This document shows, one piece after another, positions 12,403-24,379 of a stretch of 64,000 nucleotides of DNA. The position numbers and the translations under genes are program-made. The notes below the pieces were generated by a model. It was given only the letters and a program-made list of their open reading frames with translations. It did not search any database and was not told the origin of the DNA. Source of the stretch: Salminus brasiliensis. Lineage: Eukaryota; Chordata; Actinopteri; Characiformes; Bryconidae. The DNA lies in the NCBI RefSeq assembly GCF_030463535.1, contig NC_132880.1, forward strand, positions 35,992,842-36,056,841, written 5' to 3'. How positions within the stretch are numbered: the first letter of the stretch is position 1; each line of letters opens with the position of its first letter.

Positions 12403-12776
12403 TAGGGATGCACCGATCCGATATTAGGATCGGATATCGGTCCTGATATTAACAAAATTAGCTTGATCAACTATTGGATAATTAAGCCGATCCATGGAAC
12501 CAATCCTTTCATTTTAATTTGTTGGTGTGAGACTGCACTAAATGTGCAAATAAATAAATGACAAATGGCAATTTAGTACATTCATATCTATGTGTTAATT
12601 TGTTATATTATATAAAGTAATGATTAAGTCAATCCTAAAGCCTTAAGTCTCTCCCACATGGTGAGGTATACGGTTTATTAATACAGCAATGGTATCGGAT
12701 TGGTATCGGGTATGGACCGATATGCAAAGTTTATGTATCGGTATCGGAACTGAAAAGCTGGATCGGTGCATCCCTA
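12403..12776. mobile_element. hAT-type MITE with intact target duplication
   Basis: A 374-bp element begins tagggatgcaccgatcc and ends ggatcggtgcatcccta, a perfect terminal inverted repeat. It is flanked on both sides by the 8-bp direct repeat ttggatac (12395-12402 and 12777-12784). An 8-bp duplication with these ends fits the hAT superfamily. The inside repeats 'atcggtatcgg'-like text and has no coding capacity. Confidence 0.9.
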
Positions 12777-12784
12777 TTGGATAC

Positions 12785-14640
12785 TGCTGAACCCTGGTGT
12801 GTGGCTGACTTTACTCCTCTATACACAAGTGTTAATATTAATAATTAATATTTTAGCAATGCATTTCATTTCACATAGGAAGCGTGAGGTGATTGAAAGG
12901 AACGGATGAGAAACCACTGCAGAGTCATCACCAAGAAAACAGGTGGAGAGCACAAATCCCATTTCGCTCAGGTCTCAGATAAAGCACCGCAATGATGATT
13001 CACAACTGCTACCTGTTATAAGCAGCCCTGACAGTGTTACACTCTCGTCCAGACATCTAGCAGGTCTGATCTTGCCTGTTGGTGCATACTGTGTTATCAA
13101 GCTAGAGGCCCTGAGCAATTTTTTTTTCAGGACAACATGGGACATCTGACTCGTGCCTGTTATTTTGTTGGCTGTGCTCAGTTTGCACAGCGTAAATAGA
13201 ATTTTTCTCCACAGAGGCAGTCCGTGTTTTTTAAGCAAACGTAGCAAATGTGATTAAAGGAAATTGGTACAGCGATGCAGGGAAATCAGAGGTTTCCCCT
13301 GGAGGAAGTTCATCTCTGAAAATCAAGGACCTCCCTAAGGGGGGGGGGAGCGCGTCTCTTGACACATAGCGATCTCGCCCTGTGTGTGTCATTAGCCTGT
13401 CTCATTGGGGGGGTTTGGAGGGTGCTGTTGTGCATGACTGGCCTTTTACGGTAATCCACCGTATACCCGTGACTTTACCCGTAGCATTACAAAGTCATAG
13501 ACAATAATTTAGAAGGATTACTGACTGCTCCTCTTTGGGTGTGACTGTTGTGTGTCATCATCGCATGTCAGTAATACAGCTGAAGTAGTATGTCATCGCT
13601 ATCTCAGTGTCATTCTTTTTCTATACACTTCTTCTCAGTATATGTTTGGTCATTTGTCATTAAGAGCAGCCATCTGCAGCCTCCCTGTTGTTATAATTTA
13701 AGGGTAACAGACTAACAGCATGAAGCTGAAATCACTGCTCTGCAGATTCTGTGTTAAAGCATGACAAGACAGAGGGTCCCTAGAGACTTCTGTCCCTGGA
13801 CGTTGTGTCCCTATGGAAAGCTCTCCCACAGGCATAGCTTCACCTGTATTAGATGATCCAGCATAATGGCCTACTCTGTTGCAGCCTGGTTGTGTGATAG
13901 ATAGCTATTTGTCCTCAGTGCACCACTGAATGTCTACAACAGCAGCCTGTAGCAGCAGCCTTTCTTATACTGCATTGCACTGCCTTTAGTCAGGAATGAT
14001 GCATTAGGACTGCACCATATATTGTTGGGTTGTTAGTTATTATTGTACTATTGACCTTTGCAATTCTTGTACTTCAGAATATGACAAATCACACTTTCTG
14101 TGAGTGCTTTGATAAACAGACATTCAGAAGATCCAAATACACATACATTTAGCCTCGCCATATCAATGCCATATCATAATTCTATGTACATATTGCACAA
14201 TACCACTGATCCGATATGACGCACCTAAAGAAACAAATACGCTGTGAAGCTCAAACCACACCAACATTCTATTACCCACAGGAAGAAACACACAGCTAAC
14301 AACAACACAGAGTGTGAGTGTGTTTGTGCTGTTTAAGGCTAAATTTGTTACAGGATCAGATAAGAGTCCATTGTTTCTTTCTCTCCAATACCCAGTCCAG
14401 AATTTTTTGCTGATACCTGGTATCAGATCAGTTCCATTTTAGTCCATGAATGTTTTTTTTGTTTTTTTAATAATTGAATGTAAATATGGGTGACCTATTG
14501 TCTGTTTTACATCAATTGATATTTATTTTTAATTCAAAGCCAAAAAACAAAACCCTTATTATTTGCAACATCCACCCTTTGCTGGGTGCTTTTTATTCAA
14601 TCTAAAACAAGCAACATTCATTTTGCATTTAGAGTAACTG
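12785..14640. other. non-coding, nothing recognised
   Basis: No gene or classified repeat. A run of ten Gs lies at 13339-13348. Confidence 0.5.
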
Positions 14641-14679
14641 ATGATTTATTGATTATTAACTTAATTAGTGCAAACCAAA

Positions 14680-15780
14680 GAATGTGCTGTTAGCCAGCTG
14701 AAACAATTGTAGCCGGGTTAGCTCTTAGCCCTTGCCCCCATTCACTTGACACATGAGTTTGTCTTTCTTGAGTCTTACCAGTAAAAATAAGCTGCCACTT
14801 CCCCTTCTCTAATGTGTTTAGCTCCAGTATAGAAGTCAGTTGAGGTAGTCCGATTTGTTCTTAAAGGAGCTGATGGTGGAAAGAAGAGATGGTAAAATCG
14901 TTAGCTTTTAGCCTATCACAGATCCCTGTTGGCTTTCATTTCATTGCGCGCCGGGGTTTGAGCTCACCTTCTGCAAACACTGGCACAGGAAAAGCCACGG
15001 TCATAAGGCCTGGGTTGTGCAGCAGCCCGTATTCCCATATCTAGCCAGTCTGGAGGTGAAAAGCTACTCTCCAGTATTAACAGCACCATACTCCCCTGAA
15101 GCAGTTGCCATGTTTTACTGAGTCACAGCTTCAAGACTCATTTATATTCCCTGATTATGCCTGTTTTTAATGTTGTAACAATCACTGCCCACATACCTAC
15201 TGCCCACTCATTCCTTATGTTGGCACGGATGTTAAGCAATACATACACTAGAAAGCAGTTCAGTGTCAAAGGTTTCTAACAACAACAATCATGGCGGTGG
15301 TGGAGGTGGAGGTGGAGTGATAATAAATGAAAGAGGCAGCGTTGTAAACGGTTCTTTTTTTTGTCAGAGTTTCTTCTTTGTCGTGTTTATGTAGCAGTGT
15401 TAAACTATTGGCTACACTGCCCCCCACGATTTCTGGTAGTACTCCATTCTGGTAGTGCTCCAATCCTCCTGTATCCATAAGTTTTTACAGAACGTGCACA
15501 AATACGTACAAAATGCAGAGTGTGGACAGAAGGTTTAGTCAGTATATGCATTTAATAGCATGAATGACCCTTTAGTTGTTGAAAGGCTTTCACTAGTGGG
15601 CTGGGTGTATTTAAATATTGGGGGTGTAAATAAACATGTCTGGGCTTTTGGAATAGGCCTGTTTTGGTGATGCTGAATTTACACTCAATGAACTGTGTTT
15701 AAGGTTCGTGGTACGTCACTTCCACATAGCAAACTCTCATTATTCATCTACACCCAGATGTTTTGTTCTAGGACACCTAT
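14680..15780 (+). repeat. unclassified dispersed repeat, copy 1 (interrupted)
   Basis: 14680-15118 and 15590-15770 match, in order, 44186-44800. Shared text includes 'gcttttagcctatcacagat', 'aacactggcacaggaaaag' and 'gtgtttaaggttcgt'. About 470 bp at 15119-15590 is absent from the other copy, so this copy carries an insertion or the other a deletion. No transposase or tRNA head recognised. Confidence 0.65.
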
Positions 15781-16890
15781 AAGTGTCATTAAATATATCC
15801 TGCTATTAAATTCAGTACCTCCCTCTGCACTGTATAGCAGCACAACTGCAGTATGCGTATTTTTCTTTTGCCCTGTACTGCAGATAAATGATGGCTGTAA
15901 TCTTTCAGCCTTTCAGTTCATGTTTTGAATGCAGCGTCAGGTGTTGTGGTCATGTGCGGCACGCAGACTGTCTGGGATCTTAAATCCTCGTCAGCTCTTC
16001 CCCTGCAGCTACAGCATATGACTGTGTCGTACAGATGTCTTTCTGTTCTGCTCTCTTTGCAGAGAACGAAAACGGAGGGTGGGGGGGGGGGTTATTTACT
16101 TATTGGCCCACAGCAAAAGGGTCACACAGCGAGGCAATATGTGTGTTGTCAAACAGAAACACATGAGGTCAGGTGTGTAATATGCTGAAACAGCAAAGGT
16201 AAGAATGAGAGCAATCAGATAAGAAATGCGATGACCAGGAAAGTGGCTCTCATCGATCTGGAGTGCAGGGTGGGCTACACACATCGAGTGCTCAGCTTTT
16301 CTTGCCTAGGCCTGCTCTGGAACTTCCCAATCTCTGTGATCTCTGGTGAACATGGCCTTGGATGGGTGGAGAAAGAGAAAGAGAGAGAGAGAGAGAGAGT
16401 ACGTCTGTTATTTTTTCAAGTAACTCCCATCATGCTCCACATAGAATGCACTTTTCACAATTATGGTGGCCCTCCCTCTTCCTGTTCCTCGTAGGTCTTT
16501 AGGAAATGGGGCTTGTTATCTAAAAAGGGCATATTAATAAAAGTAGTAGAAAAAAAAAAGTAGGTGGCTTACAAAGGGCTGCCCATTTGCTAGATGTTTG
16601 TGCTCAGCCACCTTTGGAGAACACCCCTTTGATTGGCTGTGGCTGAGAGAAGCATGAGAACATTGTTAACACAAGGACGCTTATTTAAAAAGAGTATGTC
16701 AACTTTGACACATGGATCGCAGCACATCTAAACCAGTTTGAGGTTTGTTGCATGAGAGAAGTCACAATGTGAGAAGTTAGCACACTGAACGCTCTAGTAA
16801 GAGTCTGGTCTCAGAACGGAATACAGAAATGAACTCCTATGTGACCTAGAACTGACCCTTATTGATGAAAGAATCAAATAAATCTTCTAA
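15781..16890. other. non-coding, nothing recognised
   Basis: Contains a G-run at 16080-16090 and a (GA)n tract at about 16378-16399. No gene recognised. Confidence 0.5.
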
Positions 16891-16894
16891 CATA

Positions 16895-17075
16895 CTCCTA
16901 AATGGCAGTCTATAAATGGCTCTTTGAGCGATTCCATAGAAGAACCACTTTGTCAAGTGCAGATTCTTTAGACCTTTAAAAGGTTCTACACACTCCCACG
17001 TCTCTCTTACAAACATGGTTCCTTATAGAACCAAGCATCCCCACCATCTGAAGCACCATTATTTTTAGGAGTTCA
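16895..17075. mobile_element. palindromic MITE-like repeat
   Basis: Left arm 'ggctctttgagcgattccat...agaaccac', centre 'cctttaaaaggttct', right arm 'ggttccttatagaacc'. Member of the same palindromic family as 9045, 50160 and 53436. Confidence 0.55.
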
Positions 17076-17165
17076 GGTCATTGCTATGAGAACAGTGAGG
17101 ATGAAATTGCCATAAGTGGCTATCATCAAACCTGCCATTCTGCCTGTCCTGTCACTGTATGTGTG

Positions 17166-17487
17166 TACACTACATGTCCAAATGTTTGTGGACACCACTT
17201 CTAATGAATGCATTCAGCTAGAACTCTCTGGAGCAGATAAACATGAAACTGTTTGCAAAATGCCTAATGCCAGAAATGGACTAGAGAGGTATAAAGCTGT
17301 GGAGCAGTGGAGCTGTTTTCTTTGGAATGATGGTGCTCCATCCAGTACGTTTAGGATGGGTTGGGGAGTTGGGGATGAGGTTGGGTGATCATCCAACATC
17401 CTGTTACTCCAACAAAAGCAGGATAATACGCTTGATTTCAAAAGAAACGATGATTAGCAGGTGTCCCAAAACTTTTGTTATAGTGTA
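17166..17487. mobile_element. non-autonomous DNA transposon, family T1
   Basis: Ends tacactacatgtccaaatg and 'caaaacttttgttatagtgta' form imperfect terminal inverted repeats. Internal landmarks ('ggagcagtggagctg', 'gatggtgctccatcc', 'gatcatccaacatcctg') recur at 19525, 34010 and 42665. The TA-bounded ends suggest a Tc1/mariner type, but no transposase is present. Confidence 0.75.
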
Positions 17488-17940
17488 TCCCTAAGTCCTA
17501 GGTTGCCAAATATGCAACATCAGAATCAATATTTACTGATTCACTTTCATTTTTAATGTCTGAAAAAAATCACATATTTTTGGTATTACTTTTAAAATAA
17601 CGCACCCCATGAATACATCATTGCCCACGACAGCATTTTAAAACTGCCCCAGTGGAAATCTGGCAACCCATGTGAGATGAGACCAGTGAGTTTCTGTTTT
17701 ACAACTGTGTGTACAGTTCTGCTGTCGCAGCTGTTTTTAGATTGTCTTAACAGTTTCACTAGCACAACTTTTCTCATGCTTGGTGCTAGGGCGTTGCCCA
17801 CCCCTACACACACACACTTTTTAGTTTTGAAGGTGTGAAACGTCCCATTGCCCCCTAATAGCTGGTGCCAGTATTTAATGAGTTATCTTTGTAAATTAAC
17901 AAAGCAATTTCTTTGCCTTTGAAAATACAATAAAAGAAGG

Positions 17941-18310
17941 CACACTAAATGGCCAAAAGTTTGTAGACAAGTGCTTGTCCAGGATTTCTTCTGAAACCAC
18001 TGGTATAACTGCAGTAACTGCTTGTACTCTTCAAGGAAGGATTTGATTGTGTTCAGCCACAACAGCGTTGGTGAGGTCAGCTACTGACGCTAGTTCAATA
18101 CGTGTGGATCACAAAGCCATTCCAACTCCTCTCAAAGGTACTGGATGGAGCTCTTTCACTCCAAAGAACAGTTCCACTGCTTCACTGCATAAGCTGGGGG
18201 TCTTTATGCCTTGAGCTGATGCATAGGTTTGTGCATGGTGCACCTTAGTTAGGCTGCTATGCAGCTGCTCCAAAGCATCCCATTCTATTGTCGATCCCTA
18301 ACACAGCAGC
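17941..18310. mobile_element. degraded T1-related DNA element
   Basis: Starts cactaaatggccaaaagttt, T1-like, and keeps 'gtgttcagccacaac', 'gtactggatggagct' and 'agttccactgcttcac' landmarks. The right end is not found. Confidence 0.5.
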
Positions 18311-19520
18311 ACATGATCCATAACATCTGGATCTTCATTGAAACCCACAGTCCACAGTGACTGAGTGTCCAAAAAGCCTGACTACAGAAAGGCTCCTCAC
18401 TCTGCTAATTGTACCATAATGGCAGGCAATCACATCACGATGGAACCCTTGCCTCCCTCGTCAGTTTTCACCCCTCCGTCCCAAAGGACAGAAATGGGAG
18501 CAGCTCTGTGAAAGGATATGGTTAGGGCCCATTAAAGCTGTTTATTTTATTATTTTGTACATTTTGTGCCTTGTCTCTCGGGCTTTTGACCGACATTATC
18601 TAGCAGGACATTACCACAGCCTCAAAGACATCAGTGGTGGGAACCACAGAGTGAAGCCAAGCTTGGTTATGTGCCAAAGAAGACAATCAGTGAATATGCT
18701 ATGGACAATGGCTCTGAGATCCATGACAGACGTGCTTTGAATGTCAGGGCTTTGGAAGCTTTGGAAGAGGGCCTCTTGAAGAAAGTAGCAGAGCAAGAGA
18801 CTGAAGATGCATTTCAAACAGTTTCACAAAGTTTCAGCCATCAAATCTAAAACGTGGCAGTTTATGACACTTCAAAATACCCCAACGCGACTAACACTAC
18901 CTGCTTCTTACTGGAATTTACAGGAAGTTACAGGGGGACAGAACATTAAATATGGTGCGATTTTAAGATGGAATTTCAGCTTTGTAAAATAATAATAAAA
19001 AATGCAATATGTAAAATTAAAATCTAAACTTTACCCTAAAACAAGCTTACATGTCTCTACTACGTATGGATTGTTCTTCGTAATTTTGATTAATAGTTAG
19101 TCCTGAAATCATTGGTCTGCTGGAGCCACCTCAGCACCCTCAGCACTTCCTGCATCCCTGATTGAATGTAATGGACCATCATGGTGCTTTAAGCTACAGC
19201 AGGATGTGTAAGACAAAATACATCAGTTCATGGTGCTTTTGTGTGCAAGCTGATTATTCTGACACCCCCTACTTCATAGTAATTATTATCATAATTACAG
19301 TCTGTGTTTTCTATCCTGTTATTAAAGGCTCTCACCATCGTAATAAGCAGTCATGATAAAGAAATGGGGCAACGCAAGTAAGAGATTATGCCAGTTCAAA
19401 GCATTATGATTATATGAATGAAGAATCAATCTCTCTCTCTCTCTTTCATTCCCTTTTCTGTTTCTTTCCATCTCTGTCATTCTGACATTCTTTCTTTTTC
19501 TTTCATTCTATAAATCTATC
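18311..19520. other. non-coding, nothing recognised
   Basis: No recognised gene. A (CT)n and TTTC-rich tract lies at 19431-19505. Confidence 0.5.
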
Positions 19521-19524
19521 TATA

Positions 19525-19972
19525 AAATATGGCCGAAAGTATTGGGACACCTGCTCATTCATTGTTTCTCTAACAAGGGTATTAAAAAAGAGTTAATTCT
19601 GCTTTTGTTGAAGTAACTGTCCCTACTAAATATTTGAGCATTGATGTGGGGATCTGATTGCATTCAGCAACAAGAGAGCTAGTGAGGTCAGTATGTTGGA
19701 TGGTCACCGCCCACTTCATCCTAAATGTATTGGATGGAGCACCATCATTCCAGCAATTCCACTGCTCCACAGCTCAATGCATGGTGCCAATAAGTTCATG
19801 TTTATCTGCTCCAGAGAATATTACTCTATTGGCAGTACTTCTCTACAGGGACTAGACAAGCTGCTTGTGTGCATTTGCACATCTGTATCAGCAATGGGTG
19901 CCACTTAAAGTAGCTAATTTTTTTTGTTGTTTTTTTAGAAGGAGTGTCCACAAACATTTGGACATGTAGTGT
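19525..19972. mobile_element. non-autonomous DNA transposon, family T1
   Basis: Left end 'ggccgaaagtattgggacac' and right end 'ggagtgtccacaaacatttg', then gacatgtagtgta, are the T1 termini in the opposite orientation to 17166. Internal 'ttgcattcagcaacaagag' and 'ggatggagcaccatcattcc' match the family. Confidence 0.75.
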
Positions 19973-20456
19973 ATATCTGTATCTGTTGTTCTCTCTCTTT
20001 CTATCTATACTGTTTGTGTGCAGCAGGCCCTAATGGAGCACCCTCCTCTCTCTAATTCTAACTCTCCTTCCCTCCGTCTTTCTGGATCTGCTTCATTTGA
20101 ATGAATACTGTAATAGAGCTTCCGACTTTCACCCAACCTGATTCCTGCGAGACTCACCTCTGCCCTCTCTTAAATCACTTTGTCGAAGTAATGCTGTTTT
20201 AAGAGCTCTACACCAGGAAGAATAATGTGTAACTTTTAATCATCCTGGAGAGCTAAATTTCCATCTTGTTTGGAGGCCAGATGGCTCAAGGTCTCCAGAA
20301 AGGAGAAAGATGGATTTTGTAGAAGAGTTACTGTAGATGGACAGTGGAGAGTGTCTTCCAGTACTGCTGATTTCAGTGTTAAGGGCAGGAAGGAAGTGCA
20401 GAATTAGAGTTAAAAGAAGCAGAGAGAGAGCGAGACAGAGAGGGTAAGAAAAAGGG

Positions 20457-20460
<4 letters not shown>

Positions 20461-20488
<28 letters not shown>
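20461..20488. repeat. (TG)n microsatellite
   Basis: Perfect TG run after an AG-rich tract. Confidence 0.9.
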
Positions 20489-20492
<4 letters not shown>

Positions 20493-20753
20493 TCACCGCT
20501 GAGTTAGTATATCATTGCACACTAACAGTGGAAAATGTTTCTGACTCTCACTGAAGCGTAGAAGCAGAGTGGCGAGCAGGAGAGCGTCAGGAGGTGTTTC
20601 AGTCATGCTGCAGCATTCTTAGCAGCTGTTGCCAGGTTGGACAAGCTTTATAGATTGTTGGCCATCATCTAGGTTTTATTGAAATATTAGGAATTCTGAA
20701 CGAATGCTGATATTCAATATTTTTCATTAGTAAATATAATGAATGATATTCCA

Positions 20754-21192
20754 TCAGCCATAACGTTAACACCACTGACAGGTGAAGTGGAAAGCATTGA
20801 TTGTCTTTCTCTACTGTAGCGTCTGTCTAGGGGTGGGATATATTAGGCAGCTAGTAAGCATGCACTTCTTAATGGTGATGTGTTAAAAGCAGGAAAAATG
20901 GTCAAGTGTAAGGATCTGAGCTACAGCAGGTCTTGTGGGGTGTTCCCGATATGCAGTGGATAGTATGTACTAAAAGTGGTTCAAGAAAGGAACCTGTGAA
21001 CCAGCGACAGGGACATGGTCACCTTAGGCTCACTAATGCGATCCATGGAGGCCCCAGCTCACAACTTACAAGACTTCTTACAAGGATCTGCTGCAAAAAA
21101 ACGTGTTTGTGTCAAATAACACAGGACGCCCCAGAGGGCCTAGAAGGGGGACCTACTCAATATTAGGCAGGTGGTGCTAATGTTATGGCTGA
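20754..21192 (+). mobile_element. internally deleted Tc1-like transposon
   Basis: Ends tcagccataacgttaacacc and 'ggtggtgctaatgttatggctga' are terminal inverted repeats. The left part matches the start of a common fish Tc1-like element up to about 21040 ('ggtgttcccgatatgcagtgg', 'gtgaaccagcgacagggaca'). The right part, from about 21041, matches the 3' end of its transposase region ('gatccatggaggcccc', 'gggggacctactcaatatt'). Roughly the middle of the transposase gene is missing, so the copy cannot move itself. The consensus is from memory. Confidence 0.8.
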
Positions 21193-21814
21193 TCGTGTAT
21201 ACTGTGTGTATATGTAAGAGATTGGGACTAAATGCACATTACAAATTAGCATTGCAGAGAACGTAATGGCATTGTTTTCATAGCAGTATGCAGTGGAATG
21301 GGTAAAAGAAGAGATGAAATGCAGTAAATGCATGAAATATGGGTTTGGATGATTAGTCAAATATAATCAGATTGATACTGAATTGAAAGTGAAAAAGTAT
21401 TACACGCGTCCTGCAAAAAAGTTTGGCAAAAAACAGACATCAGCTGAGCAAATGTTTTAGCCTCCTGCTGTCATCAGTGCTAATAAAGTAACCCTCCACA
21501 AACATTTGGACATATAATGAAGCTTTTAGTAAGTGCCAGATTAGCCATTTCCGTAATGAGTAAGGTACAAAAAAAAAGCCATCATCATTACTACATTGAG
21601 GGTCAACTGACTGTTTTTATGATGAATGTTGGTAAAGAGAACTGACAGTTGTCCCATAAATATATATTTTTATTTTAATAATTGTGGATTGCAGTGTTTT
21701 TATTTAAAACCTTTGCCACAATTTGATCTCTATGCAGTATCAATGTGCCTCTTTACAAAATCATTTATTATACAATAATTAATCAGACCACTACAGTGTT
21801 GGTTGTCTAATGGG

Positions 21815-21890
<76 letters not shown>

Positions 21891-23648
21891 GTATTGCCCA
21901 TGGTATTGTGTGCAGGTTGTAGTTGCTTGGGGGTAACATGCATGCATACCGGGGGTTGGTGCAAAGGGTTTATCATGAAACATTTAGAAAGACAGAAAGA
22001 AAAAAGCAGGAGTGAGAGTGTGGCGTGACATGGGGGGTTGTGGACATGCAGCAGCAGATGGAGAACAAATGGTGGTGGTGGTGAAGTAGGAGGGCTGTAT
22101 GGAAGGCATGAGAATGGACATGAAGCCTGAGATTCAAGGGCAAGTGGAAATGGTGGGAAGAGGCTCCAAAAAGAGCCCTGGGACAGGATGTATAGTGGAA
22201 ATCCCTCTTGTAATTGAACACACTGGAGTAGATAAGGAGGGATGCACTAGAGAATTCCAAAGAGTGAACTATACGTCATGGTGACTTATATGTGGAACGT
22301 TGTTTTTGGCTGCTTGTTGGCTGGTCTGGGCTAATGCTTGAGGCCCTTTTGGACAGCTTTCCTGTGGGGGATCATGGCACTTCATTTGATGGCATTCCAG
22401 ACCATGTTTGGTTCATGGATCTTCACATTAATGGTGAAACTACTATGTTATTTCAGGTATTATAGCCTTGGATGGATATTGAGTGGGATATACCGTGCAA
22501 TATCACTGAAATATCACCTCAAAGGACAGGAAGTCCACGGATTGGTGCAGTTCTCTCTTCATTTTCCCTTTCATTTCTCTTTCACAAGCCAGAAAATCGC
22601 TGGCTTTTCCTCAGAGCCCTTTTCTGCCTGGCATCCATACAGATGAGAGAGTTAGGCAGTTTAGGAGTTAGAAGTTTTAAGTCTGAATCATCACCTTCCA
22701 GACAGCTTAAGGCTGGGAAGTTGTGCCTGTGAGGAATAGCTGGAGATGAAAAAGGGAAGACAACATGTGAAGCTATGCAAATCCTACAAACCTGTTTGCC
22801 ATGGTTTCTGTGGCAGCGCAAGAAGCTCAACGTGCCATGGCTATCAACATGGTCATTATCTCTCTGAGAGAGTTAGCGTAAAGGAGCAACTCAGCAATCC
22901 ATGCAAACTCTCTCTGTCTCTCTCTGCCCCTTCCTTCATGACAGCTACGTTCCATCCCAGTTGTTCCAGCCGCTCCGGTAGCATTGAGCCGAAATAATTG
23001 ACGCAGAAGGTTCCGGAGAGTGCTTTTGGGCTTGGATCCCAGTGAGAACCCAACAGCAGAGTGACTAGGAAAAGGCACAGACCATCTGAACAGATGCCCA
23101 ATGTTCCTTCCAAAAGGCACAGTGGGTTGAGGATTATGACGTTGACTGGAGCCGAGTGCAGTAGAGTTTGTAGCAATTTAGGTAGGATGGAAACTTCTGG
23201 ATAATACATTGTATCAAACCTAAAATCTAAATCTTTCCTCCTGTCCTAGATCATTAAAGAGTTCTATGTTCTTTGCCATTAATTGCCTACTGTTAACAAA
23301 ATGCACTTTCCAGTACATCGGGATCTGGGCCAATACAGGCATATTTTTTTGGATAGGGGATCAGCTATTTTAATCTCAATACATTTTTCGAGTCTGTTTT
23401 AACTAAATTAATGGATATTATTGCCTAGCTGGCAGCAGTAAAGACATGGAGTCGGCAGTGTGGAGCTATTATACAGTGGAACATGAAACATGAAAACAGA
23501 ACATAATATCCGAACCTTTATAAAACTATCACAAAAACGCTCTGTTTTACCAGCGGGAGAACCGCATGCCTTTGTTTTTACACCAGCACTCAAAAGCACA
23601 TTCAGAAATAAGTAGAGGCTAATGCTAATGCTAATACACACACCCAAA
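21193..23648. other. non-coding with (TA)n microsatellite
   Basis: Contains (TA)n at 21819-21888. Open frames at 21973-22830 on both strands have no recognisable protein features. Confidence 0.5.
21819..21888. repeat. (TA)n microsatellite
   Basis: Seventy bases of uninterrupted TA. Confidence 0.95.
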
Positions 23649-24379
23649 ACACCTAAAACAGCTATTTCACATCAGTAGTCTGAAAACAACAGATATCAGT
23701 CCAGAGTGTGTACCACTACACACACACAGTGACCTGACTGCAGTGTTTTAAAGGTGTTTGGTCAGGGAGATGCGTCAGACTAGATTCTAGGATATTAAAT
23801 ATACTATGAAACAGTCATTTTAAGAAAAGTCTCTACTAAACTTATTAAATTAATGACAGAATGTCTCATTATAGAAACTAAAACAAAAATACAAAGGCAG
23901 ACGTTCAGCAGTCAGACGTTCATTGCTATCTTGACAGTGAATTGTGTGCCCAATGCCCGGACACCTCCGCTTGTTACGCACACATATACACACAGCAGTG
24001 CACAAACCCATAGTGTGCCAGTTGGCAGCTATGCAAACTTTCAATCAACAATAAACAAAATACAAAATAATATATATTTTTTTTTTTTTATAGAGGCAAG
24101 GCACCCTACCGCTTCAGCAAGCCTTCCCAGGCTGTGCTCAATGCGCCATTGAAGCAGCAATCCGCCAAAGTCAGACCGCACCTGGCTTTTAAAGGGAATG
24201 TCAAGGGACACGCCGATTGGTTTATTGCATGTGGTTTATACACCTCACAAGGCGTAATTTTTCCTGTCGTTACGATTGCAAAGACACCTAAAACAGCTAT
24301 TTCACATCAGTAGTTGAAAACAACAACCAGTATCAGTCCAGAGTGTGTACCACTACACACGCACAGTGATCTGACTGCA
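23649..24379. mobile_element. element bounded by ~95-bp direct repeats
   Basis: 23649-23742 and 24284-24379 are near-identical direct repeats (both contain acacctaaaacagctatttc and 'ccagagtgtgtaccactaca'). Between them, 'gacgttcattgctatcttg' and 'attggtttattgca' match the repeat at 32070-32320. The superfamily is not clear to me; it resembles a non-autonomous DNA element or a TRIM-like structure. Confidence 0.5.

Noticed and set aside
23649..24379. LTR retrotransposon or endogenous retrovirus
   Set aside because: No TG...CA ends, primer-binding site, polypurine tract or gag/pol coding; kept only as an unresolved small element.
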